Source: Planctomycetaceae bacterium | GTDB taxonomy: Bacteria; Planctomycetota; Planctomycetia; Planctomycetales; Planctomycetaceae | Direction: 5' to 3' | Length of the DNA: 51,344 nt | Assembly: GCA_002726205.1 (NCBI GenBank) | Contig: PBSL01000065.1 | Span: 1-51,344 of the forward strand | In this document: positions 1 to 8,563 of the stretch, one piece after another | How positions within the stretch are numbered: position 1 is the first letter of the stretch | Layout: each line of letters opens with the position of its first letter | The notes under the pieces: model-generated | What the model saw: the letters and a program-made list of their open reading frames with translations, nothing else | Told to the model about the DNA's origin: nothing | The model's database searches: none | Program-made: the position numbers and the translations under genes

Positions 1-1
1 A

Positions 2-70
2 CGGCTGGCCACCGGAAGCGGTGATCAAACGGTGAAGGTCTGGGAGATCTCCTCAACCGAGAAAGAATAG
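2..70 (+). CDS. C-terminal end of a WD40-repeat protein (5' truncated by window)
   Basis: The reading frame entering from the left edge gives 22 residues ending in TAG at 68-70. It reads LATGSGDQTVKVWEI followed by a short charged tail. The pattern (GSGDQTVKVW) is the last strand and Trp-containing end of a WD40 blade, so this is the C-terminus of a beta-propeller protein whose body lies outside the window. Function cannot be judged from this fragment. In planctomycetes such repeats are often attached to kinases or cytochromes (family knowledge, not visible here). Confidence 0.7.
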   Translation, partial: RLATGSGDQTVKVWEISSTEKE

Positions 71-134
71 CCCGCTCCCGGAGAATCACCTCGGCCATTG
101 ATCGTCGGCCCGGCCCTGGGTTGCCACTGTCACC

Positions 135-728
135 ATGCCTGATTTTTCCATCGAATCGATCGACTTCAGTTCGCCCTGGGTCCTGGCCCTGATCGTGCTG
201 GCGGCCATGTTCCAGGACGACCTGACCTGCCTGGTCGTCGGCTCGGCCGTCGTCGCCGGTCGCATCTCGCTGGTACCCGCCGGCGCGGCCTGCTGGCTGG
301 GGGCCTGGCTGGGTGACATCGGCTGGTTCCTGGCAGCACGGGTTCTCGGACAACAACTGCTCGACCGCTGGCCGCTACGATGGATGGTGACCGTCGAGCA
401 ACTCGAGCGGGCGCGTGGGCTGTTTGACCGGCTGGGCCCCTGGACATTGTTTGCCAGCCGATTTCTGCCGGTGGTCCGCACGCCGCTGCAGGTCACGTCG
501 GGGCTGTTGCTGCGGTCGGCCATTCCCGGCTGCCTGCTGCTGCTGGCCGCCGGCGGCCTCTACGTCAGCCTGGTCCTCGGCACGGTGACGGCGGTCGGCA
601 ACACCACCGTCGTCCAGGATCTCTACGACCGTTACGGCACCTGGACCCTGCTGGCGGTCCCGCTGGTCGCCTGGATCGTGTTGGCCGGCATCCGCCGACT
701 GCTGAGAGGGAACCGGCAAAGCGATTGA
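135..728 (+). CDS. DedA/VTT-family inner-membrane protein
   Basis: This 197-residue, very hydrophobic protein has about five membrane segments. The DedA/VTT family signature appears as an early amphipathic region with acidic residues (FQDDLTC, about 26-32), the Gly-rich GAWLGDIGWFLAAR (about 55-68), and the conserved FASRFLPVVRTP followed by SG (about 108-123), which corresponds to the F-x-GRF-x-P-x-x-R motif. Family members act in lipid (undecaprenyl phosphate or phospholipid) translocation and envelope homeostasis. The substrate here is unknown. The gene lies 64 nt after the WD40 fragment and converges with the glycosyltransferase at 751. The ATG at 135 leaves room for the usual short N-terminus. 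Confidence 0.82.
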   Translation: MPDFSIESIDFSSPWVLALIVLAAMFQDDLTCLVVGSAVVAGRISLVPAGAACWLGAWLGDIGWFLAARVLGQQLLDRWPLRWMVTVEQLERARGLFDRLGPWTLFASRFLPVVRTPLQVTSGLLLRSAIPGCLLLLAAGGLYVSLVLGTVTAVGNTTVVQDLYDRYGTWTLLAVPLVAWIVLAGIRRLLRGNRQSD

Positions 729-750
729 AGAAAATCTCGTCCGGCCGACC

Positions 751-1455
751 CTAGGCCGGCCGACGGAAGACGACCAGCTGAACCCAGAGCCGCAGCAGGT
801 CGATCACGGCGCCCACGACGTTGACGAAATCGGCCCCGCGAGGATCTCCCGCCAGGCGACGTTCCGGCCGCACGTCCACCTTGCCCAGCCGGTAGCCCCG
901 CCGCACCGCCCGGATCATCCGCTCGGCCTCGGCAAACACTCCCCGGGACGTCAGCGGGATCTCCTCGATCAACGTCCGCCGGCGGCACTTCGTGCTGCCG
1001 GGGTCATAGAGTTCCACCCCGAAGAGAATGCGTGGCAGCCAGCGGTAGCTCCACGAGACCAGCCGCCGGTACAGCGTGTACCGCTTGAAGATCCGGTTGC
1101 AGATCACGATATCCAACGTGTCCAGCAACGGCACGATCTCCCGCAGGGCTTCGGGCGGATACTCACCGTCGCCGGGAATGTCGAAGACCCATTCGCGGGT
1201 CGCGGCCTGGTTGAGTTCCTCGAAGGTCGCGGCAATTCCTCGGTTGTGGGAATGGGTGATCACTCGCACGATGTCCGGGTGGGCGGTGGCGATCGCCGCG
1301 GCGATCTCGGCTGTTTCGTCGGTGCTGGCGTCGTCGAGAATCACCACCTCGAAGTCGTCGCTGAGTTCCTCGAGTACCAACAGGCACCGCGCAAAGACGC
1401 CCTCGAGCGTGGCGGACTCGTTGTAGGCGGCGATCACCAGGGAAATCGAGGGCAT
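751..1455 (-). CDS. Family 2 glycosyltransferase (DPM1/polyprenyl-phosphate type)
   Basis: A 234-residue GT-A fold enzyme. The N-terminal SLVIAAYNE nucleotide-sugar strand is at about residues 5-13, followed by VVILDDASTDET (about 36-47) and an FDIPGDGEYPPE stretch at about 90-101 in the position of the metal-binding DxD region. There is no clear transmembrane anchor beyond a hydrophobic C-terminal segment. The family transfers sugars from nucleotide donors, commonly to polyprenyl phosphate. It is the last gene of the seven-gene minus-strand operon that starts at 8408, 40 nt after the aminotransferase. It therefore probably transfers the sugar made or modified by the operon. Donor and acceptor are not deducible. 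Confidence 0.85.
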   Translation of the reverse strand: MPSISLVIAAYNESATLEGVFARCLLVLEELSDDFEVVILDDASTDETAEIAAAIATAHPDIVRVITHSHNRGIAATFEELNQAATREWVFDIPGDGEYPPEALREIVPLLDTLDIVICNRIFKRYTLYRRLVSWSYRWLPRILFGVELYDPGSTKCRRRTLIEEIPLTSRGVFAEAERMIRAVRRGYRLGKVDVRPERRLAGDPRGADFVNVVGAVIDLLRLWVQLVVFRRPA

Positions 1456-1495
1456 GGCAGGCGACGGATTCGAATCGAGAGCGTGGCAGAAACCA

Positions 1496-2596
1496 CTAGA
1501 GCAGTGAACGCAGCTCGCCGATCACCCGATCCACCTGATCGTCGGACAGGCCGGGAAACATCGGCAGCGAGAGAATTTCCCCGGCCAGTGTCTCGGCGAC
1601 GGGAAACGCCCCCTCACGGTATCCCAGTTGGGCACAGCAGGGCTGGAGGTGCAAGGGCACCGGGTAGTGGATTCCGGTCCCGATGCCGGCGGCCTGTAAC
1701 CCCTCGCGAACCCTGTCCCGCTGGGAAACCCGGACCACGAACAGGTGAAACACGTGTTCGGCCGCCTCGCGCTCGGCCAGGCAAACCACCCCCTCGACCG
1801 CCGCCAATCCCCGCCGATACCTCGCCGCCAGTTCACGCCGCCGGGCGTTCCAACCGTCCAGGTGCGGCAGCTTGACCCCAAGTGCCGCGGCCTGCAGGCC
1901 GTCCATCCGATCATTGCGTCCCAGCAGTTCGTGACGGTAACGCTCGCGTGACCCGTGATCCCGCAACATCCTCAACCGTCCGGCCAGTGTCGCATCATCG
2001 GTGGTCACGCAGCCGGCCTCGCCGAGTGCCCCGAGGTTCTTGCTGGGATAGAAACTGAACGCGGCCGCATCGCCGAGACTACCGACTCGTCGACCATCGT
2101 CACCCGCCCCGTGTGCCTGGCAGGCGTCCTCGACCAACAGCAGGCCCTGCCGGGCCGCCAGGGCCTGCAACGGCGCCATCGCCGCCGGTTGTCCGTAAAG
2201 GTGTACCGGCAGGATCGCGGCCGTATTCTCGCCAACCGCCGCGGCCACCGCCTCGCCATCGACGAGTCCGGTGCCGGCATCGACATCGACGAAGACCGGT
2301 GTCGCCCCGGCCAACAGGACCGCCTCGGCATCGGCCACGAACGTGTTGACCGGTACAATCACCTCGTCGCCGGACCCCACGCCGGCCGCCCGCAGAACCA
2401 GCTCCAGCGCGGCGGTTCCCGACCCGACTCCGACGCAATAGTCGGTGCCGCAGTAGGTCGCAAACGACGTCTCGAAAGCTTCCACCTCCGGACCGCCGGC
2501 GAACGCCGAAGAGGCCATCACGCGGTCGATGGCCGCGGTCAGTGCCCCCGCCAGGGGCTGGTGCACACTCGAGAGATCAACGAAGGGGACGTTCAT
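1496..2596 (-). CDS. DegT/DnrJ/EryC1-family PLP sugar aminotransferase
   Basis: A 366-residue member of the sugar aminotransferase family. The PLP lysine is K186 in FYPSKNLGALGE, and the cofactor-binding acidic segment is EDACQAHGA (155-163). The GSGTAALELVLRA loop (58-70) is the phosphate-binding region. These enzymes transaminate nucleotide-linked 3- or 4-keto sugars using glutamate. The gene is directly downstream (12 nt) of a Gfo/Idh sugar dehydrogenase. That pairing matches the WbpB/WbpE arrangement that makes UDP-3-amino sugars, so a C3 amination is the best guess (inference from context). Length is typical and all visible active-site residues are intact. Confidence 0.88.
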   Translation of the reverse strand: MNVPFVDLSSVHQPLAGALTAAIDRVMASSAFAGGPEVEAFETSFATYCGTDYCVGVGSGTAALELVLRAAGVGSGDEVIVPVNTFVADAEAVLLAGATPVFVDVDAGTGLVDGEAVAAAVGENTAAILPVHLYGQPAAMAPLQALAARQGLLLVEDACQAHGAGDDGRRVGSLGDAAAFSFYPSKNLGALGEAGCVTTDDATLAGRLRMLRDHGSRERYRHELLGRNDRMDGLQAAALGVKLPHLDGWNARRRELAARYRRGLAAVEGVVCLAEREAAEHVFHLFVVRVSQRDRVREGLQAAGIGTGIHYPVPLHLQPCCAQLGYREGAFPVAETLAGEILSLPMFPGLSDDQVDRVIGELRSLL

Positions 2597-2608
2597 CGAA
2601 CCTTCTGC

Positions 2609-3652
2609 TCAGGATTCCAGCGACACGAACGTGCCACCCGCGGCCAACGACCGGTCGGCCGCCTCCAACCATTCGACCACAGCCAATCCCTCGGGACCAC
2701 CGGTCAACGGTCGCACTCCGTCGCGGATGCACTCCAGGAAATGAGCCGCCTCGACCTGCAAGGCCTCGGTCCGATCGAGCGTGGGAATGTGCACGTCACC
2801 GGCGCGGTAAATCGGCTTCAGCGGCGTCACCTCTTCCCCATCCAGGTCCAACGCCACCCCCTTGTCGTAGACCCGGATCTTCTCGCTGGGTTCCACGTCG
2901 TCGTAGACGATCATCCGCCGGCTACCGCCCAACAACGTGCGGCGGACCTTGACCGGCGAGAGCCAACTGACACGCACCTGGGCATGCAACCCGCCGGGGT
3001 AGTGAAGGTTGAGTGTCGCCATCTCCTCGCGGCCCGAGCCGACGTGGCGGTAGCCGACCGCCTGCAACGACTCGGGGGACTCGTCGAAGAGGTACTGCAA
3101 GATCGACAGGTCATGGGGTGCCAGGTCCCAGATAACATTGATGTCCTGCTGCAACAGGCCGAGGCTGATGCGTTCGGAGTCGAAGTAAAAAGGTGTACCC
3201 ACCTCTCCGGAATCGAGCAGTTCCCGGATCTTGCGAACGGCCCCGGTGTAGAGAAAGGTGTGATCGACCATCAGCACGACCCCGGCGGCCTCGGCCATCG
3301 CGATCAAATCACGAGCCTCTTCGGCGGTTGACGTCATCGGCTTTTCGATCAGCACGTGACGACCACTCTCGATAACCTGCCGGGCCAGGCGGTGGTGGGT
3401 CGAGACCGGCGTGGCGATCGCGACGGCATCGATATCGTCACCGCGCAACAGGGCCGTTGCGTCGTCAGTCGTTCTCACCGAGGGATAGCGCCGGGCCACG
3501 GCCTCCAGGACCTCGGCGTCGAGATCGCAGACGGCGGTGACCGCGCAGCCGTCCAGGCCACTGAAGTTGCGGACCAGGTTCGGTCCCCAGTACCCGTAGC
3601 CGATCACGGCCACGCGGATCGGTTCCCCGGACGAAACGGACGCGGCGGGCAT
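2609..3652 (-). CDS. Gfo/Idh/MocA-family NAD(P)-dependent sugar oxidoreductase
   Basis: A 347-residue protein with an N-terminal Rossmann motif VAVIGYGYWGPNLVRNF (14-30), the family-defining EKP motif in LIEKPMTSTAEEA, and a C-terminal alpha/beta domain beginning near YFDSERISLGLLQQD. WbpB/WlbA-type members oxidise C3 of UDP-GlcNAc(A) for the adjacent aminotransferase. The sequence agrees with that subgroup in the YWGPNLVRN segment. The neighbours are the DegT aminotransferase (12 nt downstream) and the amidotransferase (22 nt upstream), which points to nucleotide-amino-sugar synthesis. The exact substrate is inferred. Confidence 0.85.
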   Translation of the reverse strand: MPAASVSSGEPIRVAVIGYGYWGPNLVRNFSGLDGCAVTAVCDLDAEVLEAVARRYPSVRTTDDATALLRGDDIDAVAIATPVSTHHRLARQVIESGRHVLIEKPMTSTAEEARDLIAMAEAAGVVLMVDHTFLYTGAVRKIRELLDSGEVGTPFYFDSERISLGLLQQDINVIWDLAPHDLSILQYLFDESPESLQAVGYRHVGSGREEMATLNLHYPGGLHAQVRVSWLSPVKVRRTLLGGSRRMIVYDDVEPSEKIRVYDKGVALDLDGEEVTPLKPIYRAGDVHIPTLDRTEALQVEAAHFLECIRDGVRPLTGGPEGLAVVEWLEAADRSLAAGGTFVSLES

Positions 3653-3674
3653 GATGGCTTGTTCTCCGCTGAAC

Positions 3675-4844
3675 CTAGGTCTTGAAGAACTTCTCGTAGG
3701 TATGGGCCGGCAGGACCTGTAATCGGCCCAACAACCAGATCAGGGGACTCAACAACTTCAGTACAGGATAGTAGGTCGGGTAGTCGGTGTAGTACTTCGG
3801 TTCGGCCGCGAGGACTTCCTGCCATTCCTCGGCCGAGATCCCCTGTTTCTTCAACGCGTAATTGACAACCTCGTCACTCTCGATCGCCGGGACCTCGGTC
3901 ATCCGCCGCAACGCCTCGTCGCGAGCCATCACGCCGGTTCTGACCCAGGCCGCCAGCTCACACAGCCTCCAGTCGATCCCGAACTTGACCCGCGAATAGC
4001 GACAGACCAGGCCGAAGATCTCGTTGTCGAAGTGCCAGCCACCGGTGTCCTGCCAGCCGAACCGGGACTTGAGCAATTCGTCAATCTCCTCGCCCACGTC
4101 ATCGTAGTAATTGGTCATCGTGAATGTCTTGATCCGCTTGACGAAAACCCACCAGAAGAAGTGCCTCAATTCAACATTCTCAAAGAAACGCAGCGGGATC
4201 CGACAGAACTTCCTGATGATGTGGCGGACCAACCGTCCGTCCATGTAATTCCACCGCAAGGGGTTGATCCCCTCGGACCGAAACGAGTGGCTGTGGATGA
4301 TCCACCGCACCCCCTCCCGTGCCGCCGTGCGATACAACGCACTGACAATTCCCACATCATCGGTCATGTCGATGTAGGGCAGCGAGGCCCGGATCGTGCA
4401 ATTGGTCAGTTCCCGGGACTCCTCCCAGTCGGCCACGACCGTGTGCAGATCGACATCGAGGCCCTCCAGGACGTTGCGCAGGTTGGTCTTGGCAATCTCG
4501 GAATCCCACCCGTTGTCGAAATGAACCGCCAGGGGCCGCAGCCCCAGTTCCTTGCACTTGTACAGGCAATAACACGTATCACGGCCGCCGCTGATACCAA
4601 CGATACAGTCGTAGGTCCTGCCTCGGCCTTCCCGCTTGATCCGTTCGACGATCTTGAGCAACCGCGCGTGGCCGGTTTCATCGAGTGGGAACAGGCGATC
4701 GAGCTTGTCGTGGAGATGACAATGGTTGCAGACGCCATTGCCGTCGAGAAACACTCCTGACACGGCGTCGTTCATGATGCAACGGCTGCAGATCCCGGGT
4801 TCGGTGACCGGGGTCATTGCGTCGTCGCGGCTGCTGGGATTCAT
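3675..4844 (-). CDS. N-acetyl sugar amidotransferase (WbpG/PseA-like PP-loop enzyme)
   Basis: A 389-residue protein. A four-cysteine ribbon is formed by C19, C22, C39 and C42 (CSRC, CNHC). It is followed by the PP-loop ATP-pyrophosphatase motif GISGGRDT (83-90) and the HFDNGWDSEIAK segment typical of this family. WbpG/PseA proteins adenylate an N-acetyl group of a nucleotide sugar. Ammonia delivered by a HisH2/HisF2 pair then converts it to an acetamidino group. The start overlaps the stop of the HisF-like gene by ATGA (4841-4844), so the two are translationally coupled. SGGRDT replaces the more common SGGKDS. Confidence 0.85.
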   Translation of the reverse strand: MNPSSRDDAMTPVTEPGICSRCIMNDAVSGVFLDGNGVCNHCHLHDKLDRLFPLDETGHARLLKIVERIKREGRGRTYDCIVGISGGRDTCYCLYKCKELGLRPLAVHFDNGWDSEIAKTNLRNVLEGLDVDLHTVVADWEESRELTNCTIRASLPYIDMTDDVGIVSALYRTAAREGVRWIIHSHSFRSEGINPLRWNYMDGRLVRHIIRKFCRIPLRFFENVELRHFFWWVFVKRIKTFTMTNYYDDVGEEIDELLKSRFGWQDTGGWHFDNEIFGLVCRYSRVKFGIDWRLCELAAWVRTGVMARDEALRRMTEVPAIESDEVVNYALKKQGISAEEWQEVLAAEPKYYTDYPTYYPVLKLLSPLIWLLGRLQVLPAHTYEKFFKT

Positions 4845-5623
4845 AGCCGCGCCCGCACGTTTTCAGGTCCAAGGACTCTCGAGAGTTCCTCCCGGGTCGG
4901 GAACGTGATCAGTATTCCCCGGCGACGACCGTGAAACAGGAACAGGCTGCCGGCCGCGACCGCCGAAGCGGCCCCTTCAGCGACAGCTCGTCCCAGGTCC
5001 TCCACGCTGCCGGCCCCACCACAGGCGATCACCGGCACGCCGACGGCGGTGGCCACCGACTCGACCAGCTCCAGATCGTAACCGTCCCAGGTGCCGTCCC
5101 GGTCGATCGAGTTGATCAGGATCTCACCGGCTCCCTGCTCCTGCATTTCAACAGCCAACTCGCGAGGCGATCGCCCGGTCGCTGTGGTTCCTCGTCGTGT
5201 GAAAACCTCCCACCGATCCCCGTCACGGCGGGCGTCGATCGAGACGACAATGCACTGGCTGCCGAAACGGCCCGCGCACTGCGAGACCAGGTCGGGGATT
5301 TCGATCGCCGCGGAATTCAGCACGATCTTGTCAGCACCACAGGCCAGCATCTCGCGAACCGCCTCGATGTCTCGCAGCCCACCGCCGACGGTGATCGGCA
5401 TCAGGCTCTCGTCGGCGATCTCGCGGATCCGTTCTGGATCCGGCCGCCGCCCCTGGCCGGTCGCCTGGATGTCCAGCAGGATCAACTCGTCGACATCGTT
5501 GGCATTGAACACGCGGACCGCGTTGATCGGACACCCGATGTAGGTCTCCTCGTCAAACCTGACGGTCTTGACGATCCCACGATCGGTCAGCAGCAGTGCT
5601 GGAATCACCCGAACGTGCGACAT
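4841..5623 (-). CDS. HisF2-like cyclase (acetamido-sugar type imidazole-glycerol-phosphate synthase subunit)
   Basis: A 260-residue (beta/alpha)8 barrel of the HisF family. It keeps the phosphate-binding VGGGLRD (about 79-85) and CGGAGSVEDL loops and the IDARRDG strand that carries the HisF general-acid aspartate. The other catalytic aspartate (D11 of HisF) is not present: the first strand reads IPALLLTDRG, with Leu there. That change marks the HisF2 group that serves nucleotide-sugar amidination rather than histidine synthesis, and the coupled WbpG-like gene agrees. HisF2 normally channels ammonia from a HisH2 glutaminase, and no hisH is present in this window. The start ATG shares one base with the upstream TGA (TGATG). 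Confidence 0.85.
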   Translation of the reverse strand: MSHVRVIPALLLTDRGIVKTVRFDEETYIGCPINAVRVFNANDVDELILLDIQATGQGRRPDPERIREIADESLMPITVGGGLRDIEAVREMLACGADKIVLNSAAIEIPDLVSQCAGRFGSQCIVVSIDARRDGDRWEVFTRRGTTATGRSPRELAVEMQEQGAGEILINSIDRDGTWDGYDLELVESVATAVGVPVIACGGAGSVEDLGRAVAEGAASAVAAGSLFLFHGRRRGILITFPTREELSRVLGPENVRARL

Positions 5624-7251
5624 CAGGCGTTTCCCGGTCGAGCGGATTTTTCCAGGACAAACGGGCCGATGACCAGCGCGTCCAACCCGGTCGCGAAAAA
5701 GGTCCGCAGTGCCTGGTGAGGTTCGCAGGCGATCGGATCGTTGTACGCGTTCAGGCTGGTGTTGAGCAGCAGCGGCAGGCCGGTACGGCGTCCGACCTCG
5801 AGCAGCAGTTGGTCATAGGCCGGATTGGTTTCCGCGTGCACGCTCTGCAGGCGACTGGTGCCGTCGGCGTGCACCACCGCCGGTGCCTCGCTGGCCGTCT
5901 CGTCGGTCGCGCGGAAACACTGGGTCATGAAAGGAGAATCGGCATAGGCGTCGAAGAAGCGTGAACCCTCTTCGTGGCGAACACTCGGTGCCAGCGGCCG
6001 AAACTCCTCGCGGAACTTGATCCGCGCGTTGATCTCGTCCTTGACCTCCGCCCGCCGCGGACTGGCCAGGATGCTCCGGCAGCCCAGCGCCCGCGGACCG
6101 TATTCCATCCGGCCCTGGAACCAGCCGATGATTGCATCCTGCTCGATCAATCCGGCAGCCACCGGCACCGGATCGTCGACTTCCCGGAAACTCGCCCCGG
6201 CCCGCTCGAGCACCTCGTGGATCTCTCCCGCCGAGTACTCCGGGCCCCAGTAGGCGTGCTGGTAGGGGACGGGCCGATCACCCCGCTGGGCCGAATGCAG
6301 GAACGCCGCTCCCAGTGCCAGCCCGGCATCGCTGCAGACGGGTGGAACGAACAGCCCCGACACCGCGGCGTGTTCGCGAATCCGCTGGGTCAGCAGGCAA
6401 TTCAGGCCCACGCCCCCGGCCACGCTGACGCGTTCCAGCCCCGTGGCGGCCAGGTGGTGCTCGAGCAGGCAAAGGACCGCCCGTTCGAGCTGCTGCTGGG
6501 CCGACGCGGCCAGGTCGTAGTGATCCTGAGTCAACTCGGTCCCCGGAATCCGGGGGGGCACGGGCAACGGCAGATCGCCGTAGAGACGTTCCTGTTTCGA
6601 CGGTGAGGGCTGGTCGGACGTGATGCCACGGACGAACTGCGACTGCAGCGAATAACCGCTCGACGTCACGTTCAGCAACTCGTCGAGATCGAACCGGGGC
6701 CGGCCGTAGGCGGCCATCCCCATCACCTTGTACTCATCGCTGTCACGCTGGAAGCCCAGGTACTGGGTGATCGCCGAGTAGAAGATGCCCAGCGAATTGG
6801 GCTTGTGGATCTCCTCGAGCGGTTCGAGACCATCCGGGCCGGCACGTTGCACGGTGGTCGCCTTGCGATCGCCGGAAAAGTCCATCGTCAGGACCAGCGC
6901 GTCGTCCCAACCGGTGCCGTACCAGGCACTGGCGGCGTGGGCCGAATGGTGGTCGGCAAGCAAGACCGGGGGCGCATGACCAAACTGGAAGGCGAAGTAG
7001 TCGGACAGGATCTCCTCGAATCGCTCGTAGGTGGCCCCGGCAAACACGACCGCGTCGAGATCCTCGACCCGCAGGCCGGCTCGCGCCAGACAAAAGCCGA
7101 TGGCATGACGCGGAAGTTGTCCGTTGGCAAACTTGATCCCAAGAAATCGCTCTTCTTCGGCAGCGGCCACCAGGTGACCGTCCACGACCAGTGCCGCAGC
7201 ACCATCCTGGTTGCCGATCCTGATTCCACCGGAAAGTCCCAGCACGTTCAT
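5623..7251 (-). CDS. NodU/CmcH/TobZ-family O-carbamoyltransferase
   Basis: A 542-residue two-domain enzyme. The N-terminal ASKHA-fold domain begins VLGLSGG. It contains EEERF (32-36) and the metal-binding histidines in ADHHSAH (H101, H102, H105), followed by MDFSGDRKAT. The C-terminal YrdC-like domain begins near the GWFQGRMEYGPRALG motif and includes NLSL-type LLLNTSLNAYNDPI. The family uses carbamoyl phosphate and ATP to carbamoylate hydroxyls of sugars or antibiotics. In this operon a carbohydrate acceptor is likely. It overlaps the SGNH gene upstream by 4 nt (7248-7251) and the HisF2 gene downstream by 1 nt. Full length for the family. Confidence 0.9.
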   Translation of the reverse strand: MNVLGLSGGIRIGNQDGAAALVVDGHLVAAAEEERFLGIKFANGQLPRHAIGFCLARAGLRVEDLDAVVFAGATYERFEEILSDYFAFQFGHAPPVLLADHHSAHAASAWYGTGWDDALVLTMDFSGDRKATTVQRAGPDGLEPLEEIHKPNSLGIFYSAITQYLGFQRDSDEYKVMGMAAYGRPRFDLDELLNVTSSGYSLQSQFVRGITSDQPSPSKQERLYGDLPLPVPPRIPGTELTQDHYDLAASAQQQLERAVLCLLEHHLAATGLERVSVAGGVGLNCLLTQRIREHAAVSGLFVPPVCSDAGLALGAAFLHSAQRGDRPVPYQHAYWGPEYSAGEIHEVLERAGASFREVDDPVPVAAGLIEQDAIIGWFQGRMEYGPRALGCRSILASPRRAEVKDEINARIKFREEFRPLAPSVRHEEGSRFFDAYADSPFMTQCFRATDETASEAPAVVHADGTSRLQSVHAETNPAYDQLLLEVGRRTGLPLLLNTSLNAYNDPIACEPHQALRTFFATGLDALVIGPFVLEKSARPGNA

Positions 7252-8408
7252 CGTCGCTGCGGCCTCTCGACCACGAAATGTGGTTGCAGGTGTCCGGCAA
7301 TCAGCCGAGCCAGCTCGGCATGGCCTTCCCGGTTGGGGTGCAGCCCGTCATCGGAAAGTTCGGCGGCAGCAAGATCCTGGTCCTGGAACCCCTCCAGCAG
7401 ATCCACAACCGTGATCGCCGGCAGGTCGGCCACGATCGCCCGCGCCCGCTCGTGAAGTTCGCTGTAGCGGTAATCGGCAAACGGGCGATCGAAGGCGGGA
7501 ATAAGGAACACGTGACATCCAAAACCGTTTCGATTGGCCAATTCCTGCAGTCGGTTCATTCCCAGACGAAACGGCGTGCCCACATGTCCCGATCGACTTT
7601 CACGGCGCCATTCCAGGTCCAGAAACGATCCCCGACGACCCAGACGATGATACGCGAAAAACAGCAGTCGTGAACGCGCCAACAGGTCGTTCAGCCATCC
7701 AGCACTTCGCCAGGTCTTCAACAGCACGCTTTGCTGGTCGGGGGCCAGTCGCCCCCGGATCTGATCAACGACTGAGCCATCCGCCTCCCAGTCAAAATCG
7801 TTGACACAAAACCCCACCACGACCTGGTCGGGTTCGTAATCCAGCCCGACCACACGAAGCGTCTCGACTTCCTGCAAGGTGTGGTAGCCTCCGACACCGA
7901 GATTGACCACTTCCACGGAACCGACGATTTTCGACCGGTTCAACAAGCCCTCCAGCCGTCGCGAAAAAGTTGCCTCGACATCCTCGACGCCGACGCCGGC
8001 GGTGACCGAATCGCCCAGGACGATGATCCGGGTGACACCATCGGGCTTGGGCACCACGTGGTCGACATCACGAAATCCCGCGGCGTTGATCCGAAATCCG
8101 TTGTGGTCACCGGCCGACTCGACCTGCTCGGGCGTCGTGTTCGCACGGAACCGGTACTTCAACACCCGATTCGGCGACACCTCGTAGTAACCGACCGCCA
8201 GTGCGGGCAACGGCCTGGGCGACAGATCAAAGAAACGAACGCCGACCTCGCCCAGCAGCGCACCCACGAGCAGCCCGGCCAACAGCGCCAGTCCCCGAAA
8301 ACAGCGTCGCCGCCGCGAGGACCTCGGTTTGTCCGATTGACCATTCACCAGAAACTCTCGCCCCCACCCATCAACAGGAACCGGCTGCCGCGGGCACGTG
8401 TTGATCAT
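7248..8408 (-). CDS. Membrane-anchored SGNH/GDSL hydrolase-like protein
   Basis: 386 residues. A basic N-terminus (SSRRRRCFRG) precedes one transmembrane segment at about 39-56, so the catalytic domain should be extracytoplasmic. SGNH blocks are visible: IIVLGDSVTAGVGVED (Ser nucleophile), NLGVGGYHT (Gly), GFCVNDFD (Asn) and DDGLHPNREGH (Asp/His). The family includes esterases and sugar O-acetyl-transfer or deacetylation enzymes. As the first gene of the sugar operon it may edit acyl groups on the glycan (inference). The start at 8408 is used. A GTG at 8348 would still keep the membrane anchor. No convincing promoter consensus was found in the 155-nt divergent gap with the 8564 gene. Confidence 0.8.
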   Translation of the reverse strand: MINTCPRQPVPVDGWGREFLVNGQSDKPRSSRRRRCFRGLALLAGLLVGALLGEVGVRFFDLSPRPLPALAVGYYEVSPNRVLKYRFRANTTPEQVESAGDHNGFRINAAGFRDVDHVVPKPDGVTRIIVLGDSVTAGVGVEDVEATFSRRLEGLLNRSKIVGSVEVVNLGVGGYHTLQEVETLRVVGLDYEPDQVVVGFCVNDFDWEADGSVVDQIRGRLAPDQQSVLLKTWRSAGWLNDLLARSRLLFFAYHRLGRRGSFLDLEWRRESRSGHVGTPFRLGMNRLQELANRNGFGCHVFLIPAFDRPFADYRYSELHERARAIVADLPAITVVDLLEGFQDQDLAAAELSDDGLHPNREGHAELARLIAGHLQPHFVVERPQRR

Positions 8409-8563
8409 TTCCGGAGGATGCGGGAAGATCCCCGCTCGCCACGTACAACGTCGACCAAGAAGCTAGGATAACGAATCGCGGCGCCGTGATGTATCCGTTT
8501 GCGTTGTGCCATGCTGTTCCGGCTCGAGATCCACTCGAGCAAGTGACCCGATGAGGATGTCCG

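Noticed and set aside
1955-3331. Long plus-strand reading frame opposite the DegT and Gfo/Idh genes
   Set aside because: Codon-bias shadow in GC-rich DNA; the minus-strand genes have intact family motifs and the plus frame has His/Arg/Gln-rich composition with no domain.
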